This document shows positions 22,901 to 35,217 of a stretch of DNA of 64,000 bases, one piece after another. Positions within the stretch are counted from its first letter, which is position 1, and every line of letters begins with the position of its first letter. Location of the stretch: positions 9,130,735-9,194,734 of the forward strand of contig OX442420.1 in NCBI GenBank assembly GCA_949361645.1, read 5' to 3'. Source of the stretch: Spongilla lacustris (Eukaryota; Porifera; Demospongiae; Spongillida; Spongillidae). Position numbers and translations under genes: made by a program. The notes beneath the pieces are model-generated. The model had not been told where the DNA came from. It did not search any database and worked only from the letters and a program-made list of their open reading frames with translations.

Positions 22901-25900
22901 ACATGTACCTATCCTTCACTGCATGTTTCATCTGCCAAGATTACCAGCCGTATCACTACAAGTGCACCATACCCGTGAACATTTACCGCAGGTTCAAGGG
23001 GCCAATGGGACCACTGGAGCCATTCTCACACATTAGAACCACCATCCCCCATAACTGCAAGTGAACTTAACAGCCGCACAAGACAAGTGAACTTACATTT
23101 AATGCCTACACACTGCTACTAGTAGAGCCACCAGCTGCCACATTACCGGTCCTCACAAAACTAGACCCCATCATGAGGAGTGGAACCACACATGCAATGG
23201 AGCCATTAGCTCTCACTGCATGTGGACTAACTTACATGGTGCAGGCCCCAAACACTGGGGCCAGCCACAATGGCCCCCTATCCGCTTAACCTCACACAGT
23301 ACAACCACCAGCTCCTCAATGCAAATGGAACCACCAGACCCACTACCTGTGAAACCTTTAACTCCCTACCTGTGAAACTGACCAGTCATTAACCCCCACA
23401 CTACAAGAGGACTTACACTGTCAGGAGAACCATCAACTACTAGTGGAGCTACCAGCCCGCATTGGACAAATGGGAACACCATGCACCACTGAAGCAGCCT
23501 CCGTTTGTAGAGTGTACATGTATACGTTTTGAACACATTTTGTGTTGTAGATCTGAACTAAATGTTTGTGCATGTACAGAGGCATGTACAGAGTTATTTT
23601 ATCTGGGGTGGAAGTGAAGCCCATGCTGTTAGTGGTGAATATATTTACCAGCCCTATCGGTACTGATTGCGGGTGGTCTGCACCCGTGGTTGGTTTATAT
23701 ACACAAGCAGAGAGCTTTTTGGAAGATAAAAAATAAGAATAAAAACCCCTACAGCTGGGAACTACATGTAGTGCTTTACATTGTTGAGGTACACTTAGCA
23801 AAACATGTAAGTGCCATTTTGGATGTGTGTCACGGTGAAGACATCAGAATTCATGACCGCACAAGTGAAGTTGGTGGTCATGAATTCCAATGTCTTCACC
23901 GTGCCAAATTATAGCTGTGACTGCGCATGCAATTTATGTGACATTCTAAGTGGCACTTACAAGTTTTGCAACTTGTACATGTATCTCAACACTACACAGT
24001 TCCCAGTAGGCTTTTTTCTTTTCAAAAAGCCTTCTGCTTGTCTATATAAACCAACCACGGGTGCAGACCACCCGCAATCAGTACCGATAGGGCTGGTAAC
24101 TATATTCACCACTAACAGCATGGGCTTCACTTCCACCCCAGATAAAATAACTCTGTACATGCCTCGGTACATGCACAAACATTTAGTTCAGATCTACAAC
24201 ACAAAATGTGTTCAAAACGTACACATGTACACTCTACAAACGGAGGCTGCTTCAGTGGTGCATGGTGTTCCCATTTGTCCAATGCGGGCTGGTAGCTCCA
24301 CTAGTAGTTGATGGTTCTCCTGACAGTGTAAGTTCTCTTGTAGTGTGGGGGTTAATGACCAGTTTCACAGGTAGGGAGTTAATGGTTTCACAGGTAGTGG
24401 GTCTGGTGGTTTCATTTGCAGTGAGGAGCTGGTGGTTGTACTGTGTGGGGTTAAGTGGATAGGGGGCCATTGTGGCTGGCCCCAGTGTTTGGGGCCTACA
24501 CCATGTAAGTCCCCATGCAGTGAGAGCTAATGGCTCCATTGCATGTGTGGTTCCACTCCTCATGATGGGGTCTAGTTTTGTGAGGACTGGTAATATGGCA
24601 GCTGGTGGCTCCCCTGCTGGCAGTCTGATTACTCCATACGTAAGAGGGCTGTTGGGGGTGGGTGCTGGGTGAGTCTGGTTCCACTGGTATTGTGTGTTTG
24701 CAGTGAGAGGGCTAGTGAGTGAGGGATGGCATTGCACGTTCACTCCTGGATCTCGGATACAACTTGCAGTAAAGGATAGGTAGTGAGAGATAGGGCCGTG
24801 GGGGCTAGCCCCGTATGTGGGGACTGCTAAGTGAGAGCTAATGGTTCCATGGGCATGTGTGACTCCAGTTGATGGCTCCCCTAATATTGTGTGGGGTGCC
24901 GAATTCCTATTGCCGTGTGAGAGCTGGAGTCTCCACCAGCATGCATTATTGTGGGGGGCCCCCAACGACCCTGCAGAGGGTTTTAGCAGCTGGTGGCTCC
25001 CTCGTTGGACAGGTGCTAACTGGACTTGTTGTATGGGGCTATTAAGTTCACTTGCAATAATGCGTCTGTCCGCTTGTAGTGAGGGAGCTGACCCCTGGGC
25101 CAATAACTCAACATGCAGTGAAGGGGCAGGAGGGCTGTGGGGGCGGGTCCCAGTGTGTAGGGTAGTTGCAGTGAGGACTAATGGTTCAAATGGTAGTGTT
25201 TGGAGAGGGGCGGGTGTATGTTCAGTGCATGTAGTTCATGGCTTTCCCTGAAATTTGGGGACTACTTGTAGTGCGATGGCTGGCATCTCCACTGGCATAT
25301 ACATATTGACCCCAGCTTATGTGGGCAGTGCAGGTCTGGTAACCCCATCTGTGAGAGAGCTGGTGGCTCTACTATTAGCAGTGTGTAGGCATTAAATGTA
25401 AGTTCACTTGTCTTGTGCGGCTGTTAAGTTCACTTGCAGTTATGGGGGATGGTGGTTCTAATGTGTGAGAATGGCTCCAGTGGTCCCATTGGCCCCTTGA
25501 ACCTGCGGTAAATGTTCACGGGTATGGTGCACTTGTAGTGATATGGCTGGTAATCTTGACTGATGAAACATGCAGTGAAGGATAGGTACATGTAGTGGGA
25601 GGTACTCCTGCTAAGTGAGGGCTAATGGTTCCATGGATAGCGGGGGGCTCCAGTTCATGGTTCCCCTAATATTGTGGGGGTTACCAATTCCAATTCCACT
25701 GTTGTGAGTTTCCACCAGCATGATTATTCTGGGGGCCCCAATGACCCTGGGGTGTTTAGCAGCTGGTGGCTCCTTTGCTGACAGACCAAGAACCGCTGGT
25801 GCTAACCGGACCTGCAGTGTGGGGCCATTAAGTTCACTTGCATTAATGATTCCAATGATACTGTCCGCTTGCAGTGAGGGAGCTGACGCCATTGGTCCCT

Positions 25901-28530
25901 GGGCCGTATGTTGACTCAACGTGCAGTGAAGGACATGCAGGTAGTGCAGGGCAGGAGGCCTAATGGTTCCATTGGTAGTGTTTTGAGATGGGCAGGTGTA
26001 CGTACAGTACATGTAGTTCATGGGTTGTAGTGTGAGGGTTGGCATCTCCACTGGCATCATATACCTACTGACCCCAGCTTGTGTGGGCACCCCTGCTGGC
26101 ATTGATCGAATGCAGGGTCTGGTAACCCCATCTGTAACAGAGCTGGTGGCTCCACTACTTGCAGTGTGGAGTGTGGAGGCATTTACATTTAATGGAAATT
26201 CACTTGCATCGTGCGGCTGTTGAGTTCACTTGCAGTGATCAATGGGGGATGGTGGTTTTGATGTGTGACCATTGGCCCCTTGAACTTGCAGTGAATGGTC
26301 ACTGGTATGGACTGTACTTGTAGTGTGTGGGGGCTGCTAAGTGAGGGTGAAATGGTTCCATAGATAGTGGGGGCATGTGTGGCTCCAGTTCGTGGCTCCC
26401 TAAAATTGTGCGGGGTGCCATTTCCACTTGCAGTGTGACTCCATCCACCAGTATGCATTATTGTGGGACCCCCCAATGACCCCGGGGAGTTTAGCAGCTG
26501 GTGGCTTTCCTGCTGGCAGTCTGATAACTCCATCTGGAATATGGCTCCAATGGTGCTAACTGGAATGCAGTGTGGGCTTTTAAGTTCACTTGCATTAATA
26601 GTTACAATGTTACCGTCTGTTTGCAGTGAGGGAGCTGACCCCATTTGTCCCTGAGCCGTTGACTCTACTTGCAGTGAAGGACTAGTAGTGGGCAGGAGGG
26701 CCGTGGGGGGCTGGTCCCAGTTTGTGGGGCACTTGCAGTGAAAGGGCGGGTGTACGTTCAGTGCATATGTAGTTCATGGCTTCCCCTGAAATTTGGGGAC
26801 TGCTTAATCGCTTGTAGTGTGATGGCTGGCATCTCCATTGGCATCATACCTACATGTACATTGTATTGACCCCAGCTTGTGTGGGCACCCCTGCTGGCAG
26901 TGCAGGGTCTGGTAACCCCATCTGTAAGAGAGATGGTGGCTCCAGTACTTGCAGTGTGCGGGAGGTATTAAATGTTAGTTCACTTGTATCGTGTGGCTAT
27001 TAAGTTCACTAGCATTAATGGTCCAATGATACTGTCCACTTGCAGTGAGGGAGCTGACCCCATTGGTCCAGATGGCTGGTCTCAGTGTGTGGAGCACTTG
27101 CAGTGTAGGCTTATGGTTTCACTGTTTGGAGAGGGGCGGGTGTATGTACAGTACTTTATGGGGACTACTTATAGAGTGAGGGCGGCATCTCCACTGGCAT
27201 CTATTGACCCCTGCATGTGAGGGCTCCCCTACTGGCAGTGCAGGGTCTGGTAACCACATCCGTAAGAGAGCTGGTGGGGAGGTATTATTTTGAAAGTTTG
27301 CAAGGCTGTAGTGATGGGGACTGGTGGTTTTGCTGTGTGGGGATGGCGCCAATGGTCCCTTGAACTTGCAGAGAATAATCAATAGTGGGGGTGGGGAGGG
27401 GAGGGGGCTGGACCAATGGGGTTCTGCTTACATGTACATGTAAGGCCATTTGCAGTGAGGGCTAATACATGTAGTTCCACTGGTAGTGTTGGGAGGGGGC
27501 ATGTGTGACTTCCCTTGGTACATGTACATGTAGTTCATGGCTGCCCTGAAATTGTGAGGGCTGCCAACTCCATTTGCAGGGAGAGGGTTAGTATAAGTAT
27601 CTCTACTTGTACTGTGGAGGCTGACCCCATTGGTTAGTTGGTAGCTCCTGTGTAGGGTCTGATATGGGCGGGTGGTTCCATAGGTAGTGCGGGTTGGTGG
27701 CTCTGCATTGCATCTGTTGGTTTTGCAGGGCTGCTGTCTGGACTTGCAATGGCCCATATGTGGGGGGCGGGGCCGGTGGTGATTAAGCGGCTGTTTACTT
27801 CCTACAACCACCATCGTCAGTGGTATGACCGCCGTCACTACCGTTCTCGATCTCCCCATCCTCATCGAAAGTATCTTGAATATCTCGTCGTAACCGTACC
27901 GGCTCGAACTCGTCCGCCGATTGAACCTCTTACGAGCTTGTCTTCAGTGGACGTCGCTATGCATATCGTTTATCTACACAGATAATAACGAATATCAACT
28001 GTGACAGGGGCGATAGATTAAATACTTACCCAGCTAGCTAGCTAGCGCAGTATACATAGGTGTGGCTATAAGTTATCCAAGTCTCAGCCCACAGGAAGTA
28101 GTTGCATATTCATGTAATTTGGTATGGAAGCGGTTCACGCACGTACAACGGCGCAATTCGAGCGGGAAACGTGTACCAACTTTGCGCCGCTGTATCTCCG
28201 TAACGGATGACATAAAAATTAACGAACAGAACAAATCGATAGGTATATGACCTCTCTACCTACAAACCGAATTTGAAGCGAATTGATTACTCCTACCTAA
28301 AGTTATGGTGGGTTAGAACCCGGTGGGGTATCGAACGTTGCAATACTGGCACGGAGCAAGTACAAGGCCCCAAAATGTATTTTACTATAGAGCAATGGTG
28401 TAGTATGAAGTGTTGAAAATAGGAAGTTAATATCGTTTATCGTTCGGGAGTTATAGCGATTCAAACGCGAGGCATTTTTATAACTTTATATTTATATATG
28501 CGAAGTATCATTTTCTCGGAAACTGTCCCA
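19936..28530. mobile_element. E4: 8.6-kb giant palindromic element with unequal arms
   Basis: Termini TGGGACAGTTTCCGAGAAAA ... GGAAACTGTCCCA. The hairpin tip lies at CACGGTGAAGACATCAGAAT... (23,831-23,858) against ...TGTCTTCACCGTG (23,875-23,902). The left arm is 3.9 kb and the right 4.7 kb; the right has an extra block of about 0.75 kb (about 24,610-25,370). Module content parallels E2 (CACTGCAAGT-rich, CCACCAGCTG blocks). Flanks are TATA on the left and TATAATTATAATTATAAT on the right. No transposase ORF. Confidence 0.87.
24610..25370. repeat. segment of the E4 right arm missing from the left arm
   Basis: The left arm passes directly from the TAATGCCTACACACTGCTAC block through CCACCAGCTG to CCACATTACCGG (23,100-23,150). 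In the right arm the mirror versions of these two blocks are separated by about 0.75 kb, and both edges carry CAGCTGGTGG/AGCTGGTGG. The equivalent block is present in both E2 arms, so loss from the left arm by recombination between short direct repeats is the simpler reading. Confidence 0.65.
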
Positions 28531-28979
28531 TATAATTATAATTATAATATAACATATATTCATGAAATTAGGTTTCTAATCTATGTATACCTTTGTTTAC
28601 ATCCGTACACGTTTATTTCGCGATAGGACAGTGACTAAGAATTATTCGATATCACGGGGCAACACTGCTGATAAGGCAATTCCCCTTCGCTGTCACAACA
28701 TGTATATAGAGAATGTTCTGTACATGCAACTACCTCCGCGGAAGTGTTTTTATACAAAGTAAGCCCACAGTAGATATCTCATTCACTTATACAAAAGCGT
28801 ATATATACTCCTATATACAAACACGTTCCACTTCGCGACGGTGCTTGCGTCCAATTGGTTAATTGCGTAATCCTTTCTCTCAGAGTTGAAAAAACGCGTG
28901 ACGTGAATAAGTTTGGACTGTAAATCCCACCTGATAGGTCTGGAGGAAATGCTCAAAGGATTATAATATTAATCATGTA
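28531..28979 (+). repeat. host repeat between E4 and E5 (copy at 62.2-62.66 kb)
   Basis: Non-coding block with landmarks TTTACATCCGTACAC, GGCAACACTG, CTGATAAGGCAATT, TCGCTGTCACAACATGTAT, AGAGAATGTTCTGTACA, ACAAAAGCGTA, GAAATGCTCAAA and GGATTATAATATTAA. The same order occurs at 62,195-62,660. Part of it (28,585-28,680) also recurs inverted at 54,250-54,385. Confidence 0.75.
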
Positions 28980-29542
28980 CAGGGTGATCCAAAAGTCGCG
29001 CAAAATGTTTGAATTGCTATAACTCCAGAACTGAACATTGTAAAATTATGCTGTTTGAAGTAAAAATCATGCCAATGACTAACTTAAAGTTATTAATATG
29101 TAGTTATTAAAAGTTATTATTAAGTTTATTTAATACATGCCAATGCATTGATCAACAAGCAACAACCCCCAGAGAGTGTGTAAAAATTAATTTTTATAGC
29201 TATTAATATTACTTATCACGTGATCTACCTTATCTAAGGTTTTTGCGGGAAAGCCCCCACTCAAAGTCAAGCTATAGCATATAAATCACCAATATCGCGG
29301 TAAATCTATGCAAAGGAGCATCCAATAATCGTGCCAATAAACAGTTTACCATCTTGCCTGGTGCCTAACGAAGCCAAATGTTTAAAACGGAATTTATTAA
29401 TTTCCGTTAATTGGACTTGTGAAAAGCAGAGTTTGAATTATTAGACCCGTAGAGAAAGTCATACTCTAATTGTGGAACTAACAATTGCATTGATTCGTGT
29501 TTTGGAAGCAGAGTTTAAAGCTGTTGAAGTTAGGCAGCGCTT

Positions 29543-29634
29543 ACGCATGCGCGGTATCCATATAAAATAATGTTAGGTCCGAGAACGAGAGTTCCTCACG
29601 TGAACATAATTGAATAATTATCGCCTTCACGTGA
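29543..29634 (+). promoter_or_regulatory. promoter-like cluster in the E5 outer arm
   Basis: Within 92 bp: an NRF1-like ACGCATGCGCGG (29,543-29,554), a TATA-like TATAAAA (29,561-29,567) and two palindromic TCACGTGA E-boxes (29,596-29,603 and 29,627-29,634). The right arm mirrors it (about 53,321-53,413), though there the E-box nearer the ORF is followed by GAATGCG rather than GAAGGCG. Motif-based only. Confidence 0.4.
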
Positions 29635-29866
29635 TACATTGCCACAACACAGCCCCACCCTCCTAAACTTTGCATCTCTGCAACATCATATTGCGGGCAC
29701 TTTGCATTCACCTATCCGAATAGTCATCGTGGCCCATGCAGATGCAGGAGCAAATATTGTAAAACCCAGTGTTTTTACCATCAATGACCCCAAGCCGTTA
29801 AATAAGTTGTTTCCCAGGCAGTGCTTCAGTGCTTTAAAAACACAGCATCTTTATAGAACCCAAATC

Positions 29867-30222
29867 ATGCCATACTGCGCCGTTTGTAACAGCAGTAACG
29901 GTTTTAATAACAAACCAAACTCGGTGGGCATCATTTCAATTCGATCCATCGATCCGGCAAGTACGCGCGTTCAGCACTGCAGCTACACGGGTGCATGTAA
30001 CCACGTAGAGCAGAACGTGATTCATCAAAGACGCTATGGTATACGCGAATAGGTAAGCATCGGTTCAGAATGTAAGCCTACCGTGCCTACGTACTACGCA
30101 CGGCGCATTCGTTTCCTGTTACAGACAGTATTCTGAGAAAACAGCGTCGTTTCGAGCAGAACCAACCCAACAACATGCAACTCGCTGAAACAGCTCGCAC
30201 TGTAACGTCCCACCACGCTAAG
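29867..30222 (+). CDS. candidate two-exon gene in the E5 left arm
   Basis: No family is firmly recognised. An ATG at 29,867 opens MPYCAVCNSSNGFNNKPNSV, with a M-P-x-C-x-x-C start that recalls THAP zinc fingers, but the remaining THAP signature is not visible. The frame stops at 30,050-30,052. A donor (ATAG|GTAAGC at 30,053), a 72-bp intron with a TTTCCTGTTACAG acceptor, and an exon 30,125-30,222 ending AAG|GTACGT are all present. In another frame the join reads SKTLWYTRIDSILRKQRRFE, then NNMQLAETARTVTSHHAK. The right arm (52,735-53,317, minus) preserves all sites, and the 137-residue open frame differs by one residue. A third, broken copy lies at 47,641-47,900. A spliced transcript is plausible; the protein is uncertain. 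Confidence 0.3.
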
Positions 30223-30410
30223 GTACGTGTGCCTCAGGGGAGCAAGAGCCAAAGAAGACTCCCAATGGTGCACACATTATTAATTAAGAGATGGCCCAAT
30301 GACATTAAAGGGGGTTCCAATGGTTCACCCATTAGAGGGGTCCCAATGGTCTGGACATCAAAGGAAATAAGAGGGTCTCTATCTCTTAGGTAGGACAGTG
30401 TCCATTGTCA

Positions 30411-33400
30411 CAGAATGTGCATAAGGTGACTGCAGATGGAGCGAATGTGCTTCCACTGTATGCCTTGTTGACATGTCTACAGGAATGGTAGGGGTGGTTA
30501 GAAAAATTCTTAGCTGATACCTCACTATTGAGAAATGTGTGGGGAACACCCATGGTGTATTTTTGGTGTAATTTCTGGGACACTGTCAAGTGTCACATAA
30601 TGCATTGGGTGACTGCAGATGGAGCGCATGTGCTTCCACTGCATACCTTGTTGACACATGTATAGGAGGGTAGGGGTGGTTAGAAAATGTTTAGCTGAGT
30701 CCCCACTAGTGAGACATGTGTGTGGTACACCACTGTTGAGTTGGTGTGATTTCTGGGACACTGTCAAGTGTCACATAATGCATTGGGTGACTGCAGAATT
30801 GAGCAAATGTGTTTCCACTGGATGCCTTGTTGAGCCATGTACAGGAAGGTTAGGGGTGGTTAGAAAACTGTTTAGCTGAGTCCCTACTAGTGAAACATGT
30901 GTGGGGAACACCCCTGGTGTATTTTTGTAATTTCTGGGACACTTTCAAGTGTCACAGAATGCATTGGGTGACTGCAGATGTGCTTCCACTGCATGCCTTG
31001 TTGACACATTTACAGGAAGGGTAGGGGTGGTTAGAAAAATGTTTAGCTGAGTCCCCACTAGTGAGACATGTGGGATTAACACCCCTGGTGTATGTTTGTA
31101 ATTTCTGAGACTCTATCAAGTGTCACAGAAGTCATAGGTTGACTGCAGATGGAGCGAATGTGCTTCCACTGCATGCCATGTTGACACATGTATAGGGAGG
31201 GTAGGGGTGAATAGAAAAATGTTTAGCTGAGTCCCCACTAGTGAGACATGTGTGTGGTACACCAATGTTGAATTGGTGTAATTTCTGGGACACTGTCAAG
31301 TGTCACAGAATGCATTGGGTGACTGCAGATGTGCTTCCACTGCATGCCTTGTTGACACATTTACAGGAAGGGTAGGGGTGGTTAGAAAAATGTTTAGCTG
31401 AGTCCCCACTAGTGAGACATGTGTGATTAACACCCCTGGTGTATTTTTGTAATTTCTGAGACTCTATCAAGTGTGCATAGGTTGACTGCAGATGGAGCGA
31501 ATGTGCTCCCACTGCATGCCATGTTGACACATGTATAGGGAGGGTAGGGGTGAATAGAAAAATGTTTAGCTGAGTCCCCACTAGTGAAACATGTGTGTGG
31601 TACACCAATGATGAGTTGGTGTAATTTCTGGGACACTGTCAAGTGTCACATAATGCATTGGGTGACTGTAGATGTGCTTCCACTGCATACTTTGTTGACA
31701 CATTTACAGGAAGGGTAGCGGTTGTTTGAAAAATGTTTAGCTGAGTCCACACTAGTGAGACATGTGTGGGGAACACCCCTGGTGTATTTTTGTAAATTCT
31801 GGGACTCTATCAAGTGTCACAGAATGCGTAGGTTGACTGCAGATGTGCTTCCACTGCATGCCTTGTTGAGCCATGTACAGGAAGGTTAGGGGTGGTTAGA
31901 AAAATGTTTAGCTGAGTTCCCACTAGTGAGACATGTGTGTGGTACACCACTGTTGAGTTGGTGTAATTTCTGGGACACTGTCAAGTGCCACAGAATGCAC
32001 AGAGTGACTGCAGAATTGAGCAAATGTGTTTCTACTGCATGCCTTGTTGAGCCATGTACAGGAAGGGTAGGGGTGGTTAGAAAAGTGTTTAGCTGAGTCC
32101 CCACTAGTGAAACATGTGTGTGGTACACCACTGTTGAGTTGGTGTAATTTCTGGGACACTGTCAAGTGCCACAGAATGCACAGAGTGACTGCAGAATTGA
32201 GCAAATGTGTTTCTACTGCATGCCTTGTTGAGCCATGTACAGGAAAGGTAGGGGTGGTGAGAAAAGTGTTTAGCTGAGTCCCCACTAGTGAAACATGTGT
32301 GGGGAACACCCCTGGTGTATTTTTGTATTTTCTGGGACACTATCAAGTGTCACAGAATGCATACGGTGACTGCAGATGTTCTTCCACAGCATGCCTTGTT
32401 GAAACATGTATAGAGAGGGTAGGGGTGGTTAGAAAAATGGTTAGCTGAGTCCCCACTAGTGAGACATGTGTGTGATACACCACTGTTGAGTTGGTGTACT
32501 TTCTGGGACACTGTCAAAGCATTGGGTGACTGCAGAATGGAGCAAATATGTTTCTATCGCATGCCTTGTTGAGCCATGTACAGGAAGGGTAGGGGTGGTT
32601 AGAAAAATGTTTAGCTGAGTCCCCACTAGTGAGACATGTGTGGGGAAGACCCCTGGTGTATGTTTGTAATTTCTGGGACTCTATCAAGTGTCACAGAATG
32701 CATAGGATGACTGCAGATGGAGTGAATGCACTTCCACTGCATGCCTTGTTAACACATGTATAGGGAGGGTAGGGGTGGTTAAAAAATGTTTAGCTGAGTC
32801 CCCACTTGTGAGACATGTGTGTGGTACACCACTGTTGAGTTGGTGTAATTTCTGGGACACTGTCAAGTGCCACAGAATGCATAGAGTGACTGCAGAATTG
32901 AGCAAATGTGTTTCCACTGCATGCCTTGTTGACACATGTTTAGGGAGGGTAGGGGTGGTTAAAAAATGTTTAGTTGAGTCCCCACTAGTAAGACAAGTGT
33001 GTGATACACCACTGTTGAGTTGGTGTACTTTCTGGGACACTGTCAAGGCATTGGGTGACTGCAGAATGGAGCAAATATGTTTCTACTGCATGCCTTGTTG
33101 AGCCATGTACAGGAAGGGTAGGGGTGGTAAAAAAATGTTAAGCTGAGTCCCCACTAGTGAGACATGTGTGATTAACACCCCTGGTGTATGTTTGTAATTT
33201 CTGGGACTCTATCAAGTGTCACAGAATGCATAGGTTGACTGCAGATGGAGCGAATGTGCTTCCACTGCATGCCATTATGACACATGTATAGGGAGGTTAG
33301 GGGTGAATAGAAAAATGTTTAGCTGAGTCCCCACTAGTGAACATGTGTGTGGTACACCAATGTTGAGTTGGTGTAATTTCTGGGACACTGTCAAGTGTCA

Positions 33401-35217
33401 CAGAATGCATTGGGTGACTGCAGAATTGAGCAAATATGTTTCTACTGCATGCCTTGTTGAGCCATGTACAGGAAGGGTAGGGGTCTTATTGAGCCATGTG
33501 CTAGGGGTCCCCACTAGTGAGACATGTGTGATTAACACCCCTGGTGTATGTTTGTAATTTCTGGGACTCTATCAAGTGTCGCAGAATGCATTGGATGACT
33601 GCAGATGTGCTTCCACTTCATGCCTTGTTGACACATTTACAGGAAGGGTAGGGGTGGTTAGAAAAATGTTAAGCTTAGTCCCCACTAGTGAGACATGTGT
33701 GATGAACACTCCTGGTGTATGTTTGTAATTTCTGGGACACTATCAAGTGTCACAGAATGCATACTGTGACTGCAGAATGGAGCGAATGTGTGTCCAGTAC
33801 ATACCTTGTTAAGGCATGTACAGGAAGGGTAGGGGGGGTTAGAAAAATGTTTAGCTGAGTCCCCACTAGTGAGACATGTGTGATTAACACCCCTGGTGTA
33901 TGTTTGTAATTTCTGGGACTCTATCAAGTGTCACAGAATGCATAGGTTGACTGCAGATGGAGCGAATGTGCTTCCACTGCATGCCATGTTGACACATGTA
34001 TAGGGAGGGTAGGGGTGAATAGAAAAATGTTTACCTGAGTCCCCACTAGTGAAACATGTGTGTGGTACACCAATGTTGAGTTGGTGTAATTTCTGGGACA
34101 CTGTCAAGTGTCACAGAATGCATTGGGTGACTGCAGAATTGAGCAAATATGTTTCCACTGCATGCCTTGTTGAGCCATGTACAGGAAGGGTAGGGGTCTT
34201 GTTGAGCCATGTGCAGGAAGGGTAGGGGTCCCCACTAGTGAGACATGTGTGATTAACACCCCTGGTGTATGTTTGTAATTTCTGGGACTCTATCAAGTGT
34301 CACAGAATGCATTGGATGACTGCAGATGTGCTTCCACTTCATGCCTTGTTGACACATTTACAGGAAGGGTAGGGGTGGTTAGAAAAATGTTAAGCTGAGT
34401 CCCCACTAGTGAGACATGTGTGATGAACACTCCTGGTGTATGTTTGTAATTTCTGGGACACTATCAAGTGTCACAGAATGCATACAGTGACTGCAGAATG
34501 GAGCGAATGTGTGTCCAGTACATACCTTGTTAAGGCATGTACAGGAAGGGTAGGGGTGGTTAGAAAAATGTTTAGCTGAGTCCACACTAGTGAGACATGT
34601 GTGGGGAAGACCCCTGGTGTATGTTTGTAATTTCTGGGACTCTATCAAGTGTCACAGAATGCATAGGATGACTGCAGATGGAGTGAATGCACTTCCACTG
34701 CATGCCTTGTTGACACATGTATAGGGAGGGTAGGGGTGGTTAGAAAAATATTTAGCTGAGTCCCCACTAGTGAGACATGTGTGTGGTACACCACTGTTGA
34801 GTTGGTGTAATTTCTGGGACACTGTCAAGTGCCACAGAATGCATAGAGTGACTGCAGAATTGAGCAAATGTGTTTCCACTGCATGCCTTGTTGAGCCATG
34901 TACAGGAAGGGTAGGGGTGGTTAGAAAAGTGTTTAGCTGAGCCCCCACTAGTGAGACATGTGTGTGGTACACCACTGTTGAGTTGGTGTAATTTCTGGGA
35001 CACTGTCAAGTGTCACAAAATGCAAAGGGTGACTGCAGAATGGTTCGAATGTGCTTCCACTGCATGCCTTGTTGACAAATCTATAGGAAGGGTATGGGTG
35101 GTTTGAAAACTGTTTAGCTGAGTCCCTACTGGCTCGGTCCCCAGTAGTTGAACATGGGTATTTAACACCAGTGGTGTGTTTGTGGATTCTGTCTGGTTCT
35201 CCGTCACAGGAACAGTG
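30411..35217. repeat. E5 left-arm satellite array, 165-182-bp unit
   Basis: About 27 head-to-tail copies. The unit runs GGTGACTGCAGATGGAGCGA, ATGTGCTTCCACTGCATGCC, TTGTTGACACATGT, GGAAGGGTAGGGGTGGTTAG, TTAGCTGAGTCCCCACTAGT, GAGACATGTGTG, then either a GGGAACACCCCTGGTGTA or a GGTACACCACTGTTGAGTTG variant, and TTTCTGGGACACTGTCAAGT. The two variants alternate irregularly. Open frames on the minus strand come from the repeat and are not genes. Confidence 0.9.

Noticed and set aside
9990..26644. Many 60-280-codon frames in E2 and E4 that are identical between arms
   Set aside because: Identity follows from the inverted duplication; frames change between modules, have no family resemblance, and codon content mirrors repeat blocks.
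7986..28530. Palindromes as missed-adapter or assembly artefacts
   Set aside because: Not excluded, but arms carry private differences and unequal lengths, four elements share precise ends, and each sits in TA microsatellite; a technical fold would give identical arms without such ends.
30411..35217. CRISPR-like regular array
   Set aside because: Whole units repeat including the supposed spacers, units are 165-182 bp, and the context is eukaryotic; it is a satellite.
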